Shown here piece by piece: positions 33,781 through 45,911 of a stretch of 64,000 bases of DNA. The notes under the pieces were generated by a model. That model was not told the origin of the DNA and ran no database searches. It was given only the letters and a program-made list of their open reading frames with translations. The stretch lies in the NCBI GenBank assembly GCA_035578175.1, contig JAQMRL010000016.1:2605501-2669500 (forward strand). Direction: 5' to 3'. A program made the position numbers and the translations under genes. Each line of letters begins with the position of its first letter. Within the stretch, counting starts at the first letter, position 1. The stretch is from Catonia carolina. Its lineage: Eukaryota; Arthropoda; Insecta; Hemiptera; Achilidae.

Positions 33781-34859
33781 TACGTTTATGTAAATAAAGA
33801 CAAATAATTTGTAATTGTTATTATTAATAATGAAAATGTTAGTGATTATTTTAAGGGTAATTAGAGACGGAAGGGGCGCGTTGGCACGCGTTTACCGCAC
33901 GGCGGGCGGCCAACATTGAGCGGTAGTGGACATGAATGAGATGCGTGTGTATTAACAACCATTGAAAAATGTAATGTCGCATCAACTGCATGTTACCGTT
34001 GTATCATGTGACACCGTCTGTCTGTACCCAGCCTAATATGTCATTGTTTATGGTTTATATTTTCAACAACACTAACTGTAATATATTATACTAAAACGAT
34101 AGTAGAATGACTCGGCATTGCAACAGCGAGCTTGGAAATGTGTGGCGCGCGCGGCCTATATAAATAATTTCACTAATTCCATCACTACCTCGCCAATTAA
34201 CGTTTAGCTCTGTTCTTTACTGGACGAGATCCATTCAAATATTGTAGTCTCTTTCTTGCCAACAAATACGTTTTGTAATAAAGTTGTGTAAATAATTGTG
34301 TTAAAAATTAAGATCTGCTTATGGCATTTTTAAATTTCTCAATTGAGTCCCAACTGTATTTTATAAAAGCTGTTTCACCGCATGGTATTTGCACAGCGTT
34401 ACTGAAACGTGTCATTTAATAACTTTGCATATTTTATTTTGACAACTAATACTTCACACTTGTGAGTACTGCATTGAGTAAAAACTGGGAAAACAATGTT
34501 CTTGATCTTTTAGAATATATTCACAGTTGGGAAATGGAACGGCAAGTAATCAAGACTGTAAATATAAGAAGATTACTAAACAGTAATACCTCCTATACAT
34601 TTTTAAATGGAAAAATTTCAACTTGCAGACTAGAAAAACATTGTTAGGACAAAGTAATGTGGACGCATGTCACTGCTTACTTGTAAAATGTAAACCATGA
34701 ACCAATGACAATCAGTTGATAGTAACTGGGCACTTACAGTTTCACAAATAGAAATGTTCAATGTTTAAACAAAATTATATCGTGACAATATCTGAAAGGA
34801 AAGATTGTTGAAGAATTCTTTAAAAGTACCGACATTTAAAAGATGTTAATTTAAATTAC
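33781..34859. other. Conserved gene-free block with TATA box (unit 2)
   Basis: Matches 56700-57819. Contains the GC-rich 'cgtttaccgcacggcggg' stretch, a TATA box (34157-34164) and AATAAA (34277-34282) only about 115 bp apart. That spacing is typical of an LTR rather than a cellular gene. The GTG-started frame at 34462-34647 has mostly replacement changes between units, so it is not supported as coding. Confidence 0.45.
34157..34164 (+). promoter_or_regulatory. TATA box (TATATAAA)
   Basis: TATATAAA preceded by a GC-rich GTGTGGCGCGCGC stretch. The paralogous box at 57113-57120 is kept. It may belong to an old LTR or an untranslated transcript. Confidence 0.45.
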
Positions 34860-35316
34860 GAGTGTTTTATTGAGGACGCAACCCTGATTATAAGAAGATA
34901 GAAGTAATAAATCGGTAAAATTTCTGTACCCTAATCGGTATGTTGGCAACAGTGTACTCAAGGCCAACTACCTAAAAGAGTTAAAATGTTCCAGTCAAGG
35001 ATTAGTGTGGCGATAGCAGTCGTTTTGTTATATTATGTCAACAATGGTTGTTTCCAAGGAAAAGATTGTGGCTTTTAACATAGGGTTGCATTGTTAATAA
35101 AACACCCATAGAGTATTTTACCTATAAAACCATTGCTGACACAATATAATGAAACGACTGCTGTCACCACACTAATGCTTGACTGGAAAATTTTAACTGT
35201 CTAAGGTAGTTGGTTTTGAGTGCACTGTTGCCAACATAACGATTGGGGGCAGACAATTTACTGATGTATTACTTCTACCTTCTTATAATCAGGGTTGCGT
35301 CCCTAATAAATCACCC
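34860..35316. mobile_element. 457-bp foldback MITE (unit 2)
   Basis: Two arms of about 190 bp are inverted copies (left GAGTGTTTTATTGAGGACG, right inverse GGGTGATTTATTAGGGACG), flanking a core of about 80 bp. No coding capacity. The paralog at 57820-58278 has the better ends, GGGTGTTTTATT on both sides. Confidence 0.8.
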
Positions 35317-35559
35317 TGTAATAGTAGAAAATAAAAAATGGTGTTTCTGAGAAATAGAAATATATTGCACAAATGGTTACATGTAGCCTATTGTTGTACG
35401 GCTACCTAAAGGAGTCGGGTATCTAATTAGATGATTGGCTCTTTTTGTAACCATTCTATTCAATTATGATGAGTGTATTTTTATTATTATATAGAAAATC
35501 TCTGTCCTTCTCCTGACTTCTATAGCTTCATGTATGTAAGGGAGCACACCGTTTTGGAG
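35317..35559. other. Gene-free; probable decayed LTR U3
   Basis: Shared with 58279-58520. No gene; possibly the upstream part of the LTR that follows. Confidence 0.35.
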
Positions 35560-35897
35560 TTGAGTCTTTGATCTGGCAGTGAGTCATACTGTGTACGAGT
35601 ACGCCTGCCAAGAGATCCGCCGTAAATTGTAGACACAAATAATCGTTGTTATCTTTGTAAGTAGCACTTAGTTTAAGTAAGTGCAAAGTAATCTTGCAAT
35701 TGGTTAAGTTTACGTCATAAATTTATTGTAATTATTGGGTTATTTATTATAAGTAATTTAATTGTAGGTTTAAGACACTTAAATTGTTTTTGTAATTTTT
35801 AGTTTGCAATAACTAATACTTGTAATTCTTAAACTATAGTGTGTTAATTATTTAATTTACCTAGATCCCGAAACGGACCTTAGAGATAAGTGTCACA
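35560..35897 (+). mobile_element. LTR 3' portion (R-U5 side), unit 2
   Basis: Homologous to the minus-strand LTR at 46867-47663 over its right part, ending 'cccgaaacggacctta...tgtcaca'. A region like CAGTGAGTCAT matches that LTR's initiator area. The left boundary is uncertain. Confidence 0.55.
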
Positions 35898-35977
35898 ATA
35901 CATTATTGTCTAATGAATGGATGTGTAAGTTCAGTTGAGGCTGTCAACTAAATACATAATTTGGATTCTGTTATATT

Positions 35978-36135
35978 GTAGTAATCTGTTTCCAGCTTGT
36001 CATGTTCATGGGGTCTTGGGTTCGAATCCCATTCAGGCACGGCATATTTTCATACATTACAAAAAAATCATTTCATCCTTCACTGTCTGCATTAGCAGTA
36101 ATTGCAGAACAATAGGACTATAAACTAAAAGAAAA
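35978..36135 (+). mobile_element. Old SINE S1 copy (unit 3)
   Basis: B-box GGTTCGAATCCC is intact here. Paralog of 1-158 and 15725-15885; marks the start of unit 3. Confidence 0.65.
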
Positions 36136-36159
36136 AAAAATTGCCATGTACAGTCTAGT

Positions 36160-36445
36160 TTAACTTTTTCTTGCCTATATAAATTTATAGCAAAGAGTAT
36201 TGCTTTCATGTTGATGAGAAATCCAGTTTTCACAAGACATACATGTTTTCAGACCCCCTGAACCCAAAAAAAACATGTTTTTAGCAATTGTTCTATGTGT
36301 GAATAAATTATCTCGAAAAAGTAACTTTGTGCAAAGTTGAAACTTGAAATTTAAGTTAGGTACTACTAGAGGAACCAACACGAACATTATCATCTAAATT
36401 GGTCAACCGGAAGTAGTTTCATGTAATTTTCACTTTTTTTGCGAC
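36160..36445 (+). repeat. Truncated D repeat (unit 3)
   Basis: Third copy of the truncated outer-end fragment with the same join to 'cgctgcccgctgtgacag'. Confidence 0.6.
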
Positions 36446-36732
36446 AATCGCTGCCCGCTGTGACAGACCGTTCTTTGTGTACCTGAGCCTTAAGCCATTG
36501 AATTATGCACAAGATTATACACCCAACAAGAGTGACTCACTTGTCCATTAAAAAGATGGATGGAATAGTGAAGAGAGTAAAGAAGAAGTTTTACGTGGTG
36601 TTTACTGTTTGCAGATCATCTTATGCGCAAAGATAGAGTGTGAATCTAGTTTGAGGTCGAGAAATTCCTAAAAATTATGTGAAATGCATAATATGCATTA
36701 TTCTGTATCAGTACTGACTTATGCAGTGTGAT

Positions 36733-39480
36733 TTGTTTTTTTTTTTGTGCCCTGGAGACTCCAGGAGGAGTATAGGACACGTCAGTTATAACATCTGAAA
36801 TACATATGTAAAAATCACACCAATGTATCACTACTATCAAGAAAGAAATTGTTAAATGCTATAAAAAGTTTCACGGATCAAGTAAGTTTTAGATCCTTTT
36901 TGTGTTTAGGTCAACAGCCGAAAGGCTGGTTTGAACCTCTAGAGGTTTTACTAAGTAAAAACGAGGAATAAGGTGGTTTACAATTGCCTTCCTCGTTGAG
37001 TTGAAAGAGTATGCTTATCAGCATGCCACGCCCTCCGAAAAGCACTCACTTTCCACTCTGCAAATGACACCTCCACTTCATTCACCACTGGGTCTGGCTG
37101 CATAGTGAAATTCATTACTCAGAGGAGATAACTCTGACTAGTGTCTTATGCACCTCCACCTCTTCTGTTCTTAAATAGTTCAGTCATATAAGTGGTGACT
37201 ATGTGATAAGAAACAGAACTATTTTTTTTAGCCCTTGACCAAACAGATAGAGTGCAATTAAAATAACACTCCACCTGCCCATTTTGGGCATAGATTCTTT
37301 TTAAAGGAATGCAAATCCTCACAACATTTTAAAAATTGAAGTAATTCATGAATTTTCTTCCTGTATAAGTAGTTTTCTTTTCAAACAATTTCCTGGAGTG
37401 ATTAGCCACGTAATAATCATGTCTATTTCTCATGTTATGATTGTGAACATTGAAATTCTGCATAAATACATTTTGCGTAACATACATAAATCACCTCAAA
37501 AATGTAGCGAGAGGGAACTGTAAGCAATTTAAGCTCCTTAAATAGTGGCCTGCATGAGGTTAGATGGTTAGCTTAGATCTAATAGCTTTCTTTTGAATTT
37601 TCAAAACCCCAATTCATATTACCAATGCTAGAATTACCCATACTAAGTTACCATAACAGATATGAGACAGAATGAGGCCATGATAAGCTTCCATTAGTAA
37701 TTTTTTATCATTTAATCTGGCAATTTGTTTTAGTGTAAATAACTCAGATGATATTTTACTACAAACTTGATTGGTATAGAAGTCCCAAGACAAAAATCTA
37801 TACTAGAGATACTCCTAGGAACTTTACTGATTCTACATGCTCTAAACTATTATTATGAATAAATACATCCACTTCTCTACTTTCTTTAACGTTATGTTTA
37901 TTTTTGAACTGCAAGCACTGACACTTTTTCCCATTAACTGTTAATAACATTTGATTCAAGAACTGTACTACGGACTACATGTTAACATGTGTATATTTAC
38001 TTCAAGAGCAACTACCAGTAAACTGTTACTGATAACTGAAGTATCATCAGCCAACAACAAAGCTCTGCCATTAGGTATGACTTCTGGTAGCCTATTAATG
38101 TACAATAGAATCAGAATTGTACCTAAAACTAACCCTTGTGAAACGCCTGCTTTGACTTCAAGCTTTCCAGATACAACCTTTCTAAGTTCCCTCTAACAAC
38201 CCTTGTTTACTCCACACACTGTAATCTATTAATAAGGTAAGATTGAAACCATTTCAATTCTACATCCCTAACGCCTAATGACTCTAATGTTTTCGATCAA
38301 CACAATCAAAAGCTTTACTCAGATCCAGAAACACTGCCAATGCTTTCTCCCCGGCATCCAATATATTAACTACTTGCTCCACAAGTGAAACTATTGCAGT
38401 TTTAGTTGATCTACCTTTTTGGAAACCATGCTGATCCTCTGAGATGATAAGGTTTTCAGTCAAGAAACTGATTAACCTAATATAAACTACCTTTTCAAAA
38501 ATTTTACTGATTGTGTTTAAAATACTTATGGGTCTTTAATTTTCAACTAACAGGCTATCTCCATTCTTAAGTATAGGCAATATTTTAGCCTTCTTCAGTT
38601 TGTTTGGAAATATACGTAGGTACCTGCTTCGAGTGAGAAGTTAAATGAAGGAGAGGAGTAACTAAAATATGTTTACATTCTTTAACAATTATACTAGGAA
38701 TCCCATCTAACCCACATGTTTTCTTACTTTTCAAACGATCAATAACTGATTCTATTTCCTCACTTGAAACTAGGCTAAATAGGAATCGATTTACTATCTT
38801 GTTACCTTTTGGATCATAACATCCCACTGTTTCCATAATCTGTTGTTTAAGTTTTAAAGCTACTTCCTGATAATATTTGTTAAAATAATTACAAATTTCT
38901 ACACCGTTCTCAATAAGTTCATTATTTTTGTTAACAATATTTGGTATGTCAGTAAAACTTTTGTTGCTAACTACACCTCGATGCTTATTTATTATTTCCC
39001 ATATTGCTATGTTTAAATTTAATGGTTTATACAGGACTTCAGCAGTTGTTTTACATTTAGCTCTCTGGACTTCTCTGGCATAATGTTTTTTAATAGTTTT
39101 GTACCTTTGTTCGTTAAAGGTAGTCCTATGTGATAGAAAATCTGAGTATACATTTCTAACTTCAGACTACATTTTCAAAATTTCTCCTGTGACCCACTCA
39201 TCTGTTTCACTGACAATATTTTTTACATCTTTCTTTTTAATTGGACAACTATATTATAATGAAATTTTTATGTTTCAATAAAATTATGATATTGCTGATT
39301 AATGTCGAAAGAATTGAAAACAGTCTTCCAATCCTCTTTGGATAAACTGTGTAACAAACAATTAATATTTCCTTTGTTGAAGCTTTTACTTATTTCCCGT
39401 GATTGCTGTAATTGTTCGTTCTATATAATTTAATTCTTTTGTAGTATCTATTTTATAATTTTAACCGATGCAAATAAAGG
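36733..39480 (-). mobile_element. Dead jockey/CR1-like LINE (unit 3)
   Basis: Same insertion as 776-3160, split by a retroposon at 36902-37290. RT pieces include KTCGLDGIPSIIVKECKH (38585-38836), a SKAF-type region (about 38290-38400) and GLILSH-type C-terminus (about 37650-37720). Frameshifts are numerous. Confidence 0.8.
36902..37290. mobile_element. SINE-like retroposon nested in the LINE
   Basis: It interrupts the LINE, with AGATCCTTTTT (36891-36901) on the left and AGATTCTTTTT (about 37291-37301) on the right, an 11-bp near-perfect target duplication. Contains 'caacagccgaaaggctgg' and 'tttacaattgccttcctcg', motifs I associate with dispersed insect SINE-like repeats; the family assignment is from memory and tentative. 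Confidence 0.65.
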
Positions 39481-40612
39481 TTTTAAAAACGGTTAACACC
39501 ATATAATTGCCCTATCTACCGGCAGTTTTTTCATTTACAAAATGGACTCTTCGTTTAGGAGGGAAAGAAGTGATCGTGTGTGTTGGTAAATAAACCTTAA
39601 GAAAATAATTAGTACTAATAAACAGTTTAGGTTATTATAGAAAATTGGATAGTGGATTCAAGAATCTGCAGTCGACCAAACTAACTGATTGGTAAATTAT
39701 GTTTTTGTTTTATTCACTAGATTTCAAAACACGTGTTATGAAATTTTTTCAGGTTATGTGTGAGAAGCGAAACTTAGTATGAAGATGGTTAAATAAAAAG
39801 TTTATTAGAGAATGTGTATTCGCTTATACTAATAAAGAGTACTGGGCACTGCAGGTTTAATTAGAGACGGTTTATTGTTCAGTTGTGAAAATTATTCGGT
39901 CAGTGTTTACAAGATCCGAACTAGTTTCTTTTTACCTTGGGTCATGCCCTGTAACGTGGTCCAGAAATGCTGAATATAGTTAGTTGATTATTTTAAAAAT
40001 TGGTGATCGTTTAATGAACGATTCTGTATATTATATTGACTTTTGCTTTAACCGACTTTTTTCGACAAGGGCAGACGGTTTTTACAACTTTGGAGCTTCA
40101 AGGAAACATGATAGTACACGAGGTTCTATTAATCTTATTTAATATTTAATCGTTGAAGCCAAACCAACTTATTTATTTGTACCGAAGATTAAGGTGTAAC
40201 ACATAACCTCAATCTTCGGAATCAAAATGTTTCTAAAATCTGTTTTTTAAAAAAGTTTAAAGGTATAAAATACCCATTGTTTAACAAGCAAATTCTTAGC
40301 CTCCTAAATAATATTTTGAAAGATGCCCGTGACTTAATTGAGCAATTTGTTGAAAATAAATGTGTCATAGTTTGTCAAGAAAGGTAGCCAGTATATTATT
40401 TGGTGTAATAAAATTATGTCCAAGTGGTTCACGTGAAGAAATCTATTAGGCATTTTCTGTAGCATTGTCTTGTGCTGTTGCTGATTACAGGTGAAAATGA
40501 TTGGCTAGAAGTAACCATTTGTATGAAAATATGTCCACATTGGTACATGCATGTATGGTGAATGTACATTGTATTTCAGTTGGACCTAATGTTATTGTTT
40601 TCTTGTGCGCAG
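39481..40612 (+). other. Conserved non-coding block upstream of exon cassette (unit 3)
   Basis: Paralog of 3161-4257, with 'aatttttTCAG' at about 39751 and GCTGATTACAG at about 40490. No gene; the 68-codon frame at 40501-40707 reads across the acceptor and into the exon by chance. Confidence 0.4.
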
Positions 40613-40756
40613 GCAGCCTTGAAATATACCACAACATAAATTACTTGAGATACCATCCTGTGCTGGGACTGAATCTTAAATATCATTGGAAAAGGAAGTC
40701 TCATTGACAATTCAGTATCCAAGAAAACTAGCCAATTAAGTGAATTTTCATTAAAG
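40613..40756 (+). other. Candidate 5' non-coding exon (unit 3)
   Basis: Acceptor TTGTGCGCAG, donor TTAAAG|GTATGT, 144 bp. It is 9.4 kb upstream of zinc-finger copy 3. Unit 3 has no second cassette, unlike units 1 and 2. Confidence 0.45.
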
Positions 40757-40979
40757 GTATGTTAATTTTATTTCATTAAAATTGAAAATTTTGTGAAATT
40801 CATTGTAATTATTTCCATTTTGATGTTCTTCTAATGAGAAAAAGGTAAAATTTAAAAAGGAATTTATGCATACAGAATTAATAGTATTTATGACTGTCCA
40901 TGGGAAAAGGGACCTGAGTCAAAAGTAAGGTTAGGAGTGATTCTTGCAGATTGTTTCAGCATTAGCAGAAACAGTTGTA

Positions 40980-42755
40980 TTTAAGATTTGGGCAATTTTA
41001 GAGCAAAATTGCATGTAATACAAATTGTAGAGAATTTAAAAAACTACAACTTTGGTTTCAAACCTTTTTTTTTATGTTGCTTAGTTTAGCAGTAATTAGC
41101 AATTTTCTGGTTTTTTCTCACGAAAACATGTGAAAAATCGATTTTCTAAGATTGCAGTCTTTGCATTTTACATCAAAAGTTTATATAATCTTATTTATAA
41201 GAAAATTAAAAGCTCTACAACTTTTATTTAGAGCTTTTTTTTCTATAAAGCCTAGTTTAACATGAAAGAGTGATTTTTCCGTATTTTTAAGCCAAACTGA
41301 GGTTGATTTTCATATGTCATCTGTTCCTTGATTAAAATTAGGTTATGTTTATTGAGGTTAGTTTTTTTTATTTCTAATGTTTTATTACTAATGTTTGGTT
41401 ATATTGTTAATTTTTTGCATCGACAAGAGAAAGTTTGTGAGTGTTTAACACCAGATATTTTTCACCAGTATTTATAAAAAAAATTACACAATTTAAAAAA
41501 AAAATGTTAATTAACACTAATTTTTGTGAAATTGCAATGAAAGTAGGTTAATATTTGATGAGTGATGATATTGTTCAATTGGTGTTTACTCTCTTTGTCT
41601 CTGTCAGATGTCATCTCTTACTGATGTAACATTGTGTGCTGAATCATGTGATCTCTTCAAATAATTCATATCTCAAATTGTTAACATCCTGTAGCTGATT
41701 TTTCTAAGGTCATGTCAAATGTAAAAATTCACAAACAGAGAAAGAGTTGAAAATTTTTATTGTAATTTAACATACAACAAGATAAAACGTTGCAATTTTG
41801 TTTTCTATTTGAACAAATTGTATTTGTATTTGAATTAATACTAAGGAAACTAATATAAAAAAATCAGGTGTGAAACACTCACACGACTTTTTAAATATTA
41901 ATAACTAATTTTAATAATATAAGCTAACATTGGTAATAAAACTTTAGAAATAAACAAAATAAAATTAATTTTAATAAACATAACGTTAATTTAATAAACC
42001 ATATAACCTAACATTAGTTATAAAACATTAAAAATAAAAACCTAACCCCAATAAACATAACCTACTTTTAATCATGATTGAAAGACGCAAAATGAAAATC
42101 AACTTCTGTTCGGCTTAAAAATACAGAAACTCACTCTTTCACGCTAAACTAGGCTCTGTACAGAAAAATGCTTTCAATAAAAGTTGTAGATCTTAAAATT
42201 TCCTATTAATTTGATTGTATACACTTTTGTTGTAAAATGCATACGAAAGCTGAAATCTTAAAAAAATCGATTTTTACACGTTTTCGTGAAAAAAACAGAA
42301 AATTGCTATTTACCGCTAAAGTAAGCATTGTACAAAAAATGTTTGAATTAAAAGTTTAAATGCAAATAAAGTTTAAATTAATTTTTTTCAAATGCATTTT
42401 TGCGCTAAAATGCATATTAAAGTTGCAATCTTAAAAAAACAATTATTTTACATGAAAACTGCCTCACCATGAATTTCAGCAAACATGGCGCCTAACCTTT
42501 CTTGTAGAGCATAAAAAAACTTAGTAAACCAGACGATTTAAAAAAAGATCGTATTTCCCGATTTTAAGGAAAATCACAGAAAAGTGAAAAATTACACAAC
42601 AAAACTACTACTTCCGGTTGATCGATTTTGATGAAAATTTTCATGTTGGGTCCGGTAGTGGTATGTAACTTAAGTTTCAAGTTTGTACGATGTTCCGTTC
42701 TTGAGATTTTCTGTTCATACACAGATATACTAGACCAATCGCTAAAAACATGTTT
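40980..42755. mobile_element. Palindromic D pair, spacer type 2 (unit 3)
   Basis: Plus arm 40980-41452, spacer 41453-41866, minus arm 41867-42755, which ends in the 'accaatcgctaaaaacatg' outer block without the terminal 13-mer. A short internal duplication of the 'taacctaacattag' stretch lies at about 41900-42060. Confidence 0.65.
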
Positions 42756-42973
42756 GTAGCGATGTTAACTTCACCTTGGTGATGCTAAGGCCCACTTTCC
42801 TTATATGAAATACTGTCTATTTTTGGGAATTTAATCAGGTTTAGAATTCAAAATAAAATAAAATAGGGTTACATTTATACATAGAAAAGAATAAGTAATG
42901 TTTTGAACAAAGAAAATCAAAAAATGGCATTTTTTTGACCTAATTTTGGTTTCTTTGCTCTCCTGAAATTTTT

Positions 42974-43653
42974 ACTTTCTTTTGCCTATATGAATGTATA
43001 GAAAGGAAGTATTGTTTTCATGTCTATTTTTCGAAATAGAGTTTTCACCAGATCTACATGTTTTTAGCGATTGATCTGCGTGTGTGAACAAAATATCTCA
43101 AGAACGGGACATCCTACAAACTTGAAACTTAAGTTAAGACACTACTACCGGATCCGCCACTTAACATTTTCATCAAAATCGGTCCAACGGAAGTAGTAGT
43201 TTATTCGTGTAATTTTTCACTTTATTTGCGATTTTCTTAAAAACTGGTCCTATGATTTTTTTAAAAATATCCTGCAAAGCATTTTTTATGCTTTACAGGA
43301 TAAGGTAGGCATCATGTCTGCTGAAATTCTTAGAAAGGCTGTTTTCATTGAATTAAATTTATAGGAAATTAAAAGAACTACAACTTTTATTTAAAGCAGT
43401 TTTCTCTACAGAGCCTAGTTTAGCGTAAAAGAGTGAATTTTTTTGTATTTTTAAGCTAAACTGAGGTTGATTTTCATTTTGCTAGTTTCACTCAGGATTA
43501 AAAAAAAGGTTATGTTTATTGAGATTACATAGTCGGACGTTAAAAAAAAAGGGTTTAGTTTTTTGTTTATTTCTAATGTTTTATTACTAATGTTAGCTTA
43601 TATTATTAAAATTATTTGCATTGGCAAGGGAAAGTCGTGTGAGTGTTTCGCAC
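42974..43653 (+). mobile_element. D repeat, plus, both ends present
   Basis: Outer end ACTTTCTTTTGCC at 42974, inner end GGCAAGGGAAAGT followed by 'gtgtgagtgtttcgcaccag'. It is shortened internally. A 'cggacgttaaaaaaaaa' scar (about 43532) suggests a lost SINE S1. Confidence 0.65.
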
Positions 43654-43657
43654 CAGA

Positions 43658-44022
43658 TTTTTTTTGTCATCAGTCTCTCGACTGGTTTTATGCAGTTCTC
43701 TAAGCTGTTCTATCCTGCGCAAGTCATTTCATAACTACATACCTTTAACACCCTACTTCTTTTGTAATTTGCTTTACATATTCTAACCTTTGCTCCCCCT
43801 AAAATTTACTCCCTCAATATTACCCTCCATTATTGATAAATGTCTTAAGATATGCCCCACTAGCCTATCCCATCTTCTGGTAAGATGCTTCCATGTACTT
43901 TTTTTTTCATCCACTCGCCTAAGAATCTCTAAAGTACTTGTTTTGTCCACCCACCTAATCTTTAACATTTTCCTGTAACACCACATTTTAAAAGCTTCTA
44001 TATTCTTCCTTTCTACAGCCAA
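43658..44022 (-). mobile_element. RTE-like LINE 3' end
   Basis: The minus-strand frame 43783-44021 encodes the typical C-terminus of RTE-type endonuclease/RT proteins: AFKMWCYRKMLKIRWVD, then EILRRVDEKKS, then RLVGHILRH and MEGNIEGV. The 3' UTR 'catcagtctctcgactgg' follows to 43658. Unit 1 lacks it at the corresponding place (about 8760), so it inserted after duplication. Confidence 0.8.
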
Positions 44023-44408
44023 CACTGAATAAAAGATTGTGGTATATCGCATTTCATACGATGATTTTGTTCCACTATCTCATAAGAAATTATATTCCCA
44101 TCGCTAGTAAATTTTGCTGCAAGTCAATTTTTATTAATATGGTCTATGTATAGTTAAAGTAAAAAACCATCGTAAAGTTAACTTGAGTGAATATACTTGT
44201 AATTATTTGTGTAATGCAATAAAGTCAGGTGTTGATCACCTACAAAGGGTTTGTACTACACGAAATTATTTTGAATGTAACAGTGAAATATACAAACAAA
44301 AAGATGGGCAAATTTCAATTGGAGCTCCACTACGTTTGATTTTTTCAGAAATTTAGAGTATTTTGAAGACATTATGTTACTATATCTAATACGATCTATA
44401 CACATTGT
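44023..44408. other. Gene-free segment shared by units before SINE S2
   Basis: Matches about 8760-9151 and, in part, 26246-26480. The 63-codon minus frame at 44256-44447 reads into the SINE and is not supported. Confidence 0.5.
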
Positions 44409-44900
44409 CCACTGAGGTGGCCCAGTGGTAAGCACGCTCCGCTGCAAAGGTGAGTTACCCGGTTCGACTCCTGGCCAAGGTGTGGAAAATTATTACAAGT
44501 TCAAACGCAATGTAGTCACTAACCCACCGGGTTGGTCTAGAGGTAAAGTCGTCGCCAAAATCAGCTGTTTAACAGCTGATTTTCGGAGACGAAGGTTCCC
44601 AGTTCAAATCCTAGTAAAGGTAGTTACTTTTATACGGATTTGAATGTTAGACAGTGGTTACCGGTGTACTTTGATGGTTGGGGTTCAATTAACCATACTC
44701 TCTCAGGAATGGTCGGCCTGGGTCTGTACAAGACTACACCTCATTGACACGTCATACACATCATCCTCATCTCATTGGGTCATGGGGTTGCTTATTGTTC
44801 TCAATTGAACAGATTGCAACGTACACAAATTAAGAATAAAAATGTAGTCACTGATAACCAAGATGTTGATGCGACTTAAATAAACTACAAGAAAATCTGG
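44409..44900 (+). mobile_element. SINE S2, split by SINE S3
   Basis: Left part 44409-44520, right part 44841-44900; between them lies a complete S3. The paralogs at 9152 and 26481 are unsplit. Confidence 0.85.
44521..44840 (+). mobile_element. Complete tRNA-derived SINE S3 with 12-bp TSD
   Basis: A-box-like TGGTCTAGAGGTA, an extended hairpin, a B-box-like CAGTTCAAATCCTAG, a body of about 220 bp and an A-rich end. Flanked by AATGTAGTCACT at 44509-44520 and 44841-44852. Confidence 0.85.
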
Positions 44901-45304
44901 TGTTAAACGCTCACACTTTTTTCTCTTGCCAATGTAGATAATCAACAATATATGCTATGTTTATTCATGAATAAAACATATCCTAATTGAAATCGTGGGT
45001 GAATGTTGCAAAATGAAAGTCAACCTAGCTGTAGAATTTAAAAATATGGAAAATCACTAATTGGCGCTAAAATAGACTCGATGGCAGAAAATGCTTGAAA
45101 TAAAAGTTGTAGATTTTAAAATTTTCCATAACTTGGTATTTTATGTAAAATTTTTGTTGTAAAGTGCATACTTATGGCGCAATCTTTAAAAATTCACGTA
45201 TTTTCTGATTTTGATGAAAAATTAATGGAAATCACTAATTGGCACTAGACTAAGTATTGTACACAAAAAGGTTCAAATGAAAGTTGTAGGTTTTTAAAAG
45301 TCTT
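44893..45304 (-). repeat. D repeat, minus, partial
   Basis: Inner end 'ctggtgttaaacgctcac' through two internal blocks. It breaks at 45304 where a Tc1-like fragment begins. Confidence 0.6.
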
Positions 45305-45910
45305 TCTATGTTTATTATACAGGGTGAGGCATATGTATGGGGACCCTTCAATAAGTTGGAAACTGTTTTAGATATAGTACTGTAACTTTCAGGATTAGTT
45401 ATTGGTGGTCAAATACTATACCTTTTGACGTACAACTGAATTTCAACCCCTTCTAAGGGGGTGGCCTAGGGGTTGTAACTCAAATATTTTAAATGTAAAC
45501 ACCCATTGTGTGGTACATCATGTTAAAGGTCTTTTAAATACAAGAAAAACGGCATAAATAAAAATTCTCTATGATATTTGTATACAAAATGACGGGTATT
45601 GTAGTTTTAGTTTTAAAAGAAATGGTTGACACAATAATGAAACTTAGAACAACATTTTTTTGAATGAATAACGAAATACACTGAAAAAACTGGTTATTTA
45701 TTTAGTAATCTGTTTACTACTGTTTACATTTCAATTTAAAAGATGCTCAAAATGCCCTCCTTCTCTCGTTTGACAGTGTGCCAGTCTGTCATAAAATGAT
45801 GACACCGAATTATTTAATGACTTCTCAGTGATAATTTGTGCTGCTTCTTCAATTTTATTTTGTAGCTCATTGATGTTTTGCAGCTTACTACGTACGGTAA
45901 ACAATACTTT
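45305..45910 (-). mobile_element. Tc1/mariner-superfamily element, right part
   Basis: Starts with a terminal-repeat-like TATACAGGGTGAGGCATA (about 45317). After about 400 bp of non-coding DNA it reaches the C-terminal coding fragment at 45731-45907, then stops abruptly at a SINE S2. The rest of the transposase is missing. Confidence 0.65.
45731..45907 (-). pseudogene. Transposase C-terminal fragment (…GGHFEHLLN)
   Basis: An open frame of 58 codons on minus, ending TGA, including NINELQNKIEEAAQII, FYDRLAHCQ and the terminal GGHFEHLLN. This ending is characteristic of an insect Tc1/mariner-superfamily (IS630-like) transposase group. The catalytic DDE/D domain is not in the window. Preceded by the SINE S2 at 45912, which truncates it. 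Confidence 0.7.
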
Positions 45911-45911
45911 T

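Noticed and set aside
34462..34647. 61-codon frame, similar to 57418-57642, downstream of a TATA box
   Set aside because: It begins with GTG, unusual for a eukaryotic start, and most differences between the two copies change the amino acid. It looks like non-coding sequence carried along by duplication.
35586..35901. ATAC on both sides of TGTGTACGAG...TGTCACA, looking like a 308-bp LTR with a target duplication
   Set aside because: Alignment to the 797-bp LTR puts this left edge inside the R region, and unit 3 reads ATTC there; the 4-bp match is probably chance.
40501..40707. 68-codon frame overlapping the exon cassette
   Set aside because: It reads through the splice acceptor and is closed in the other five cassette copies.
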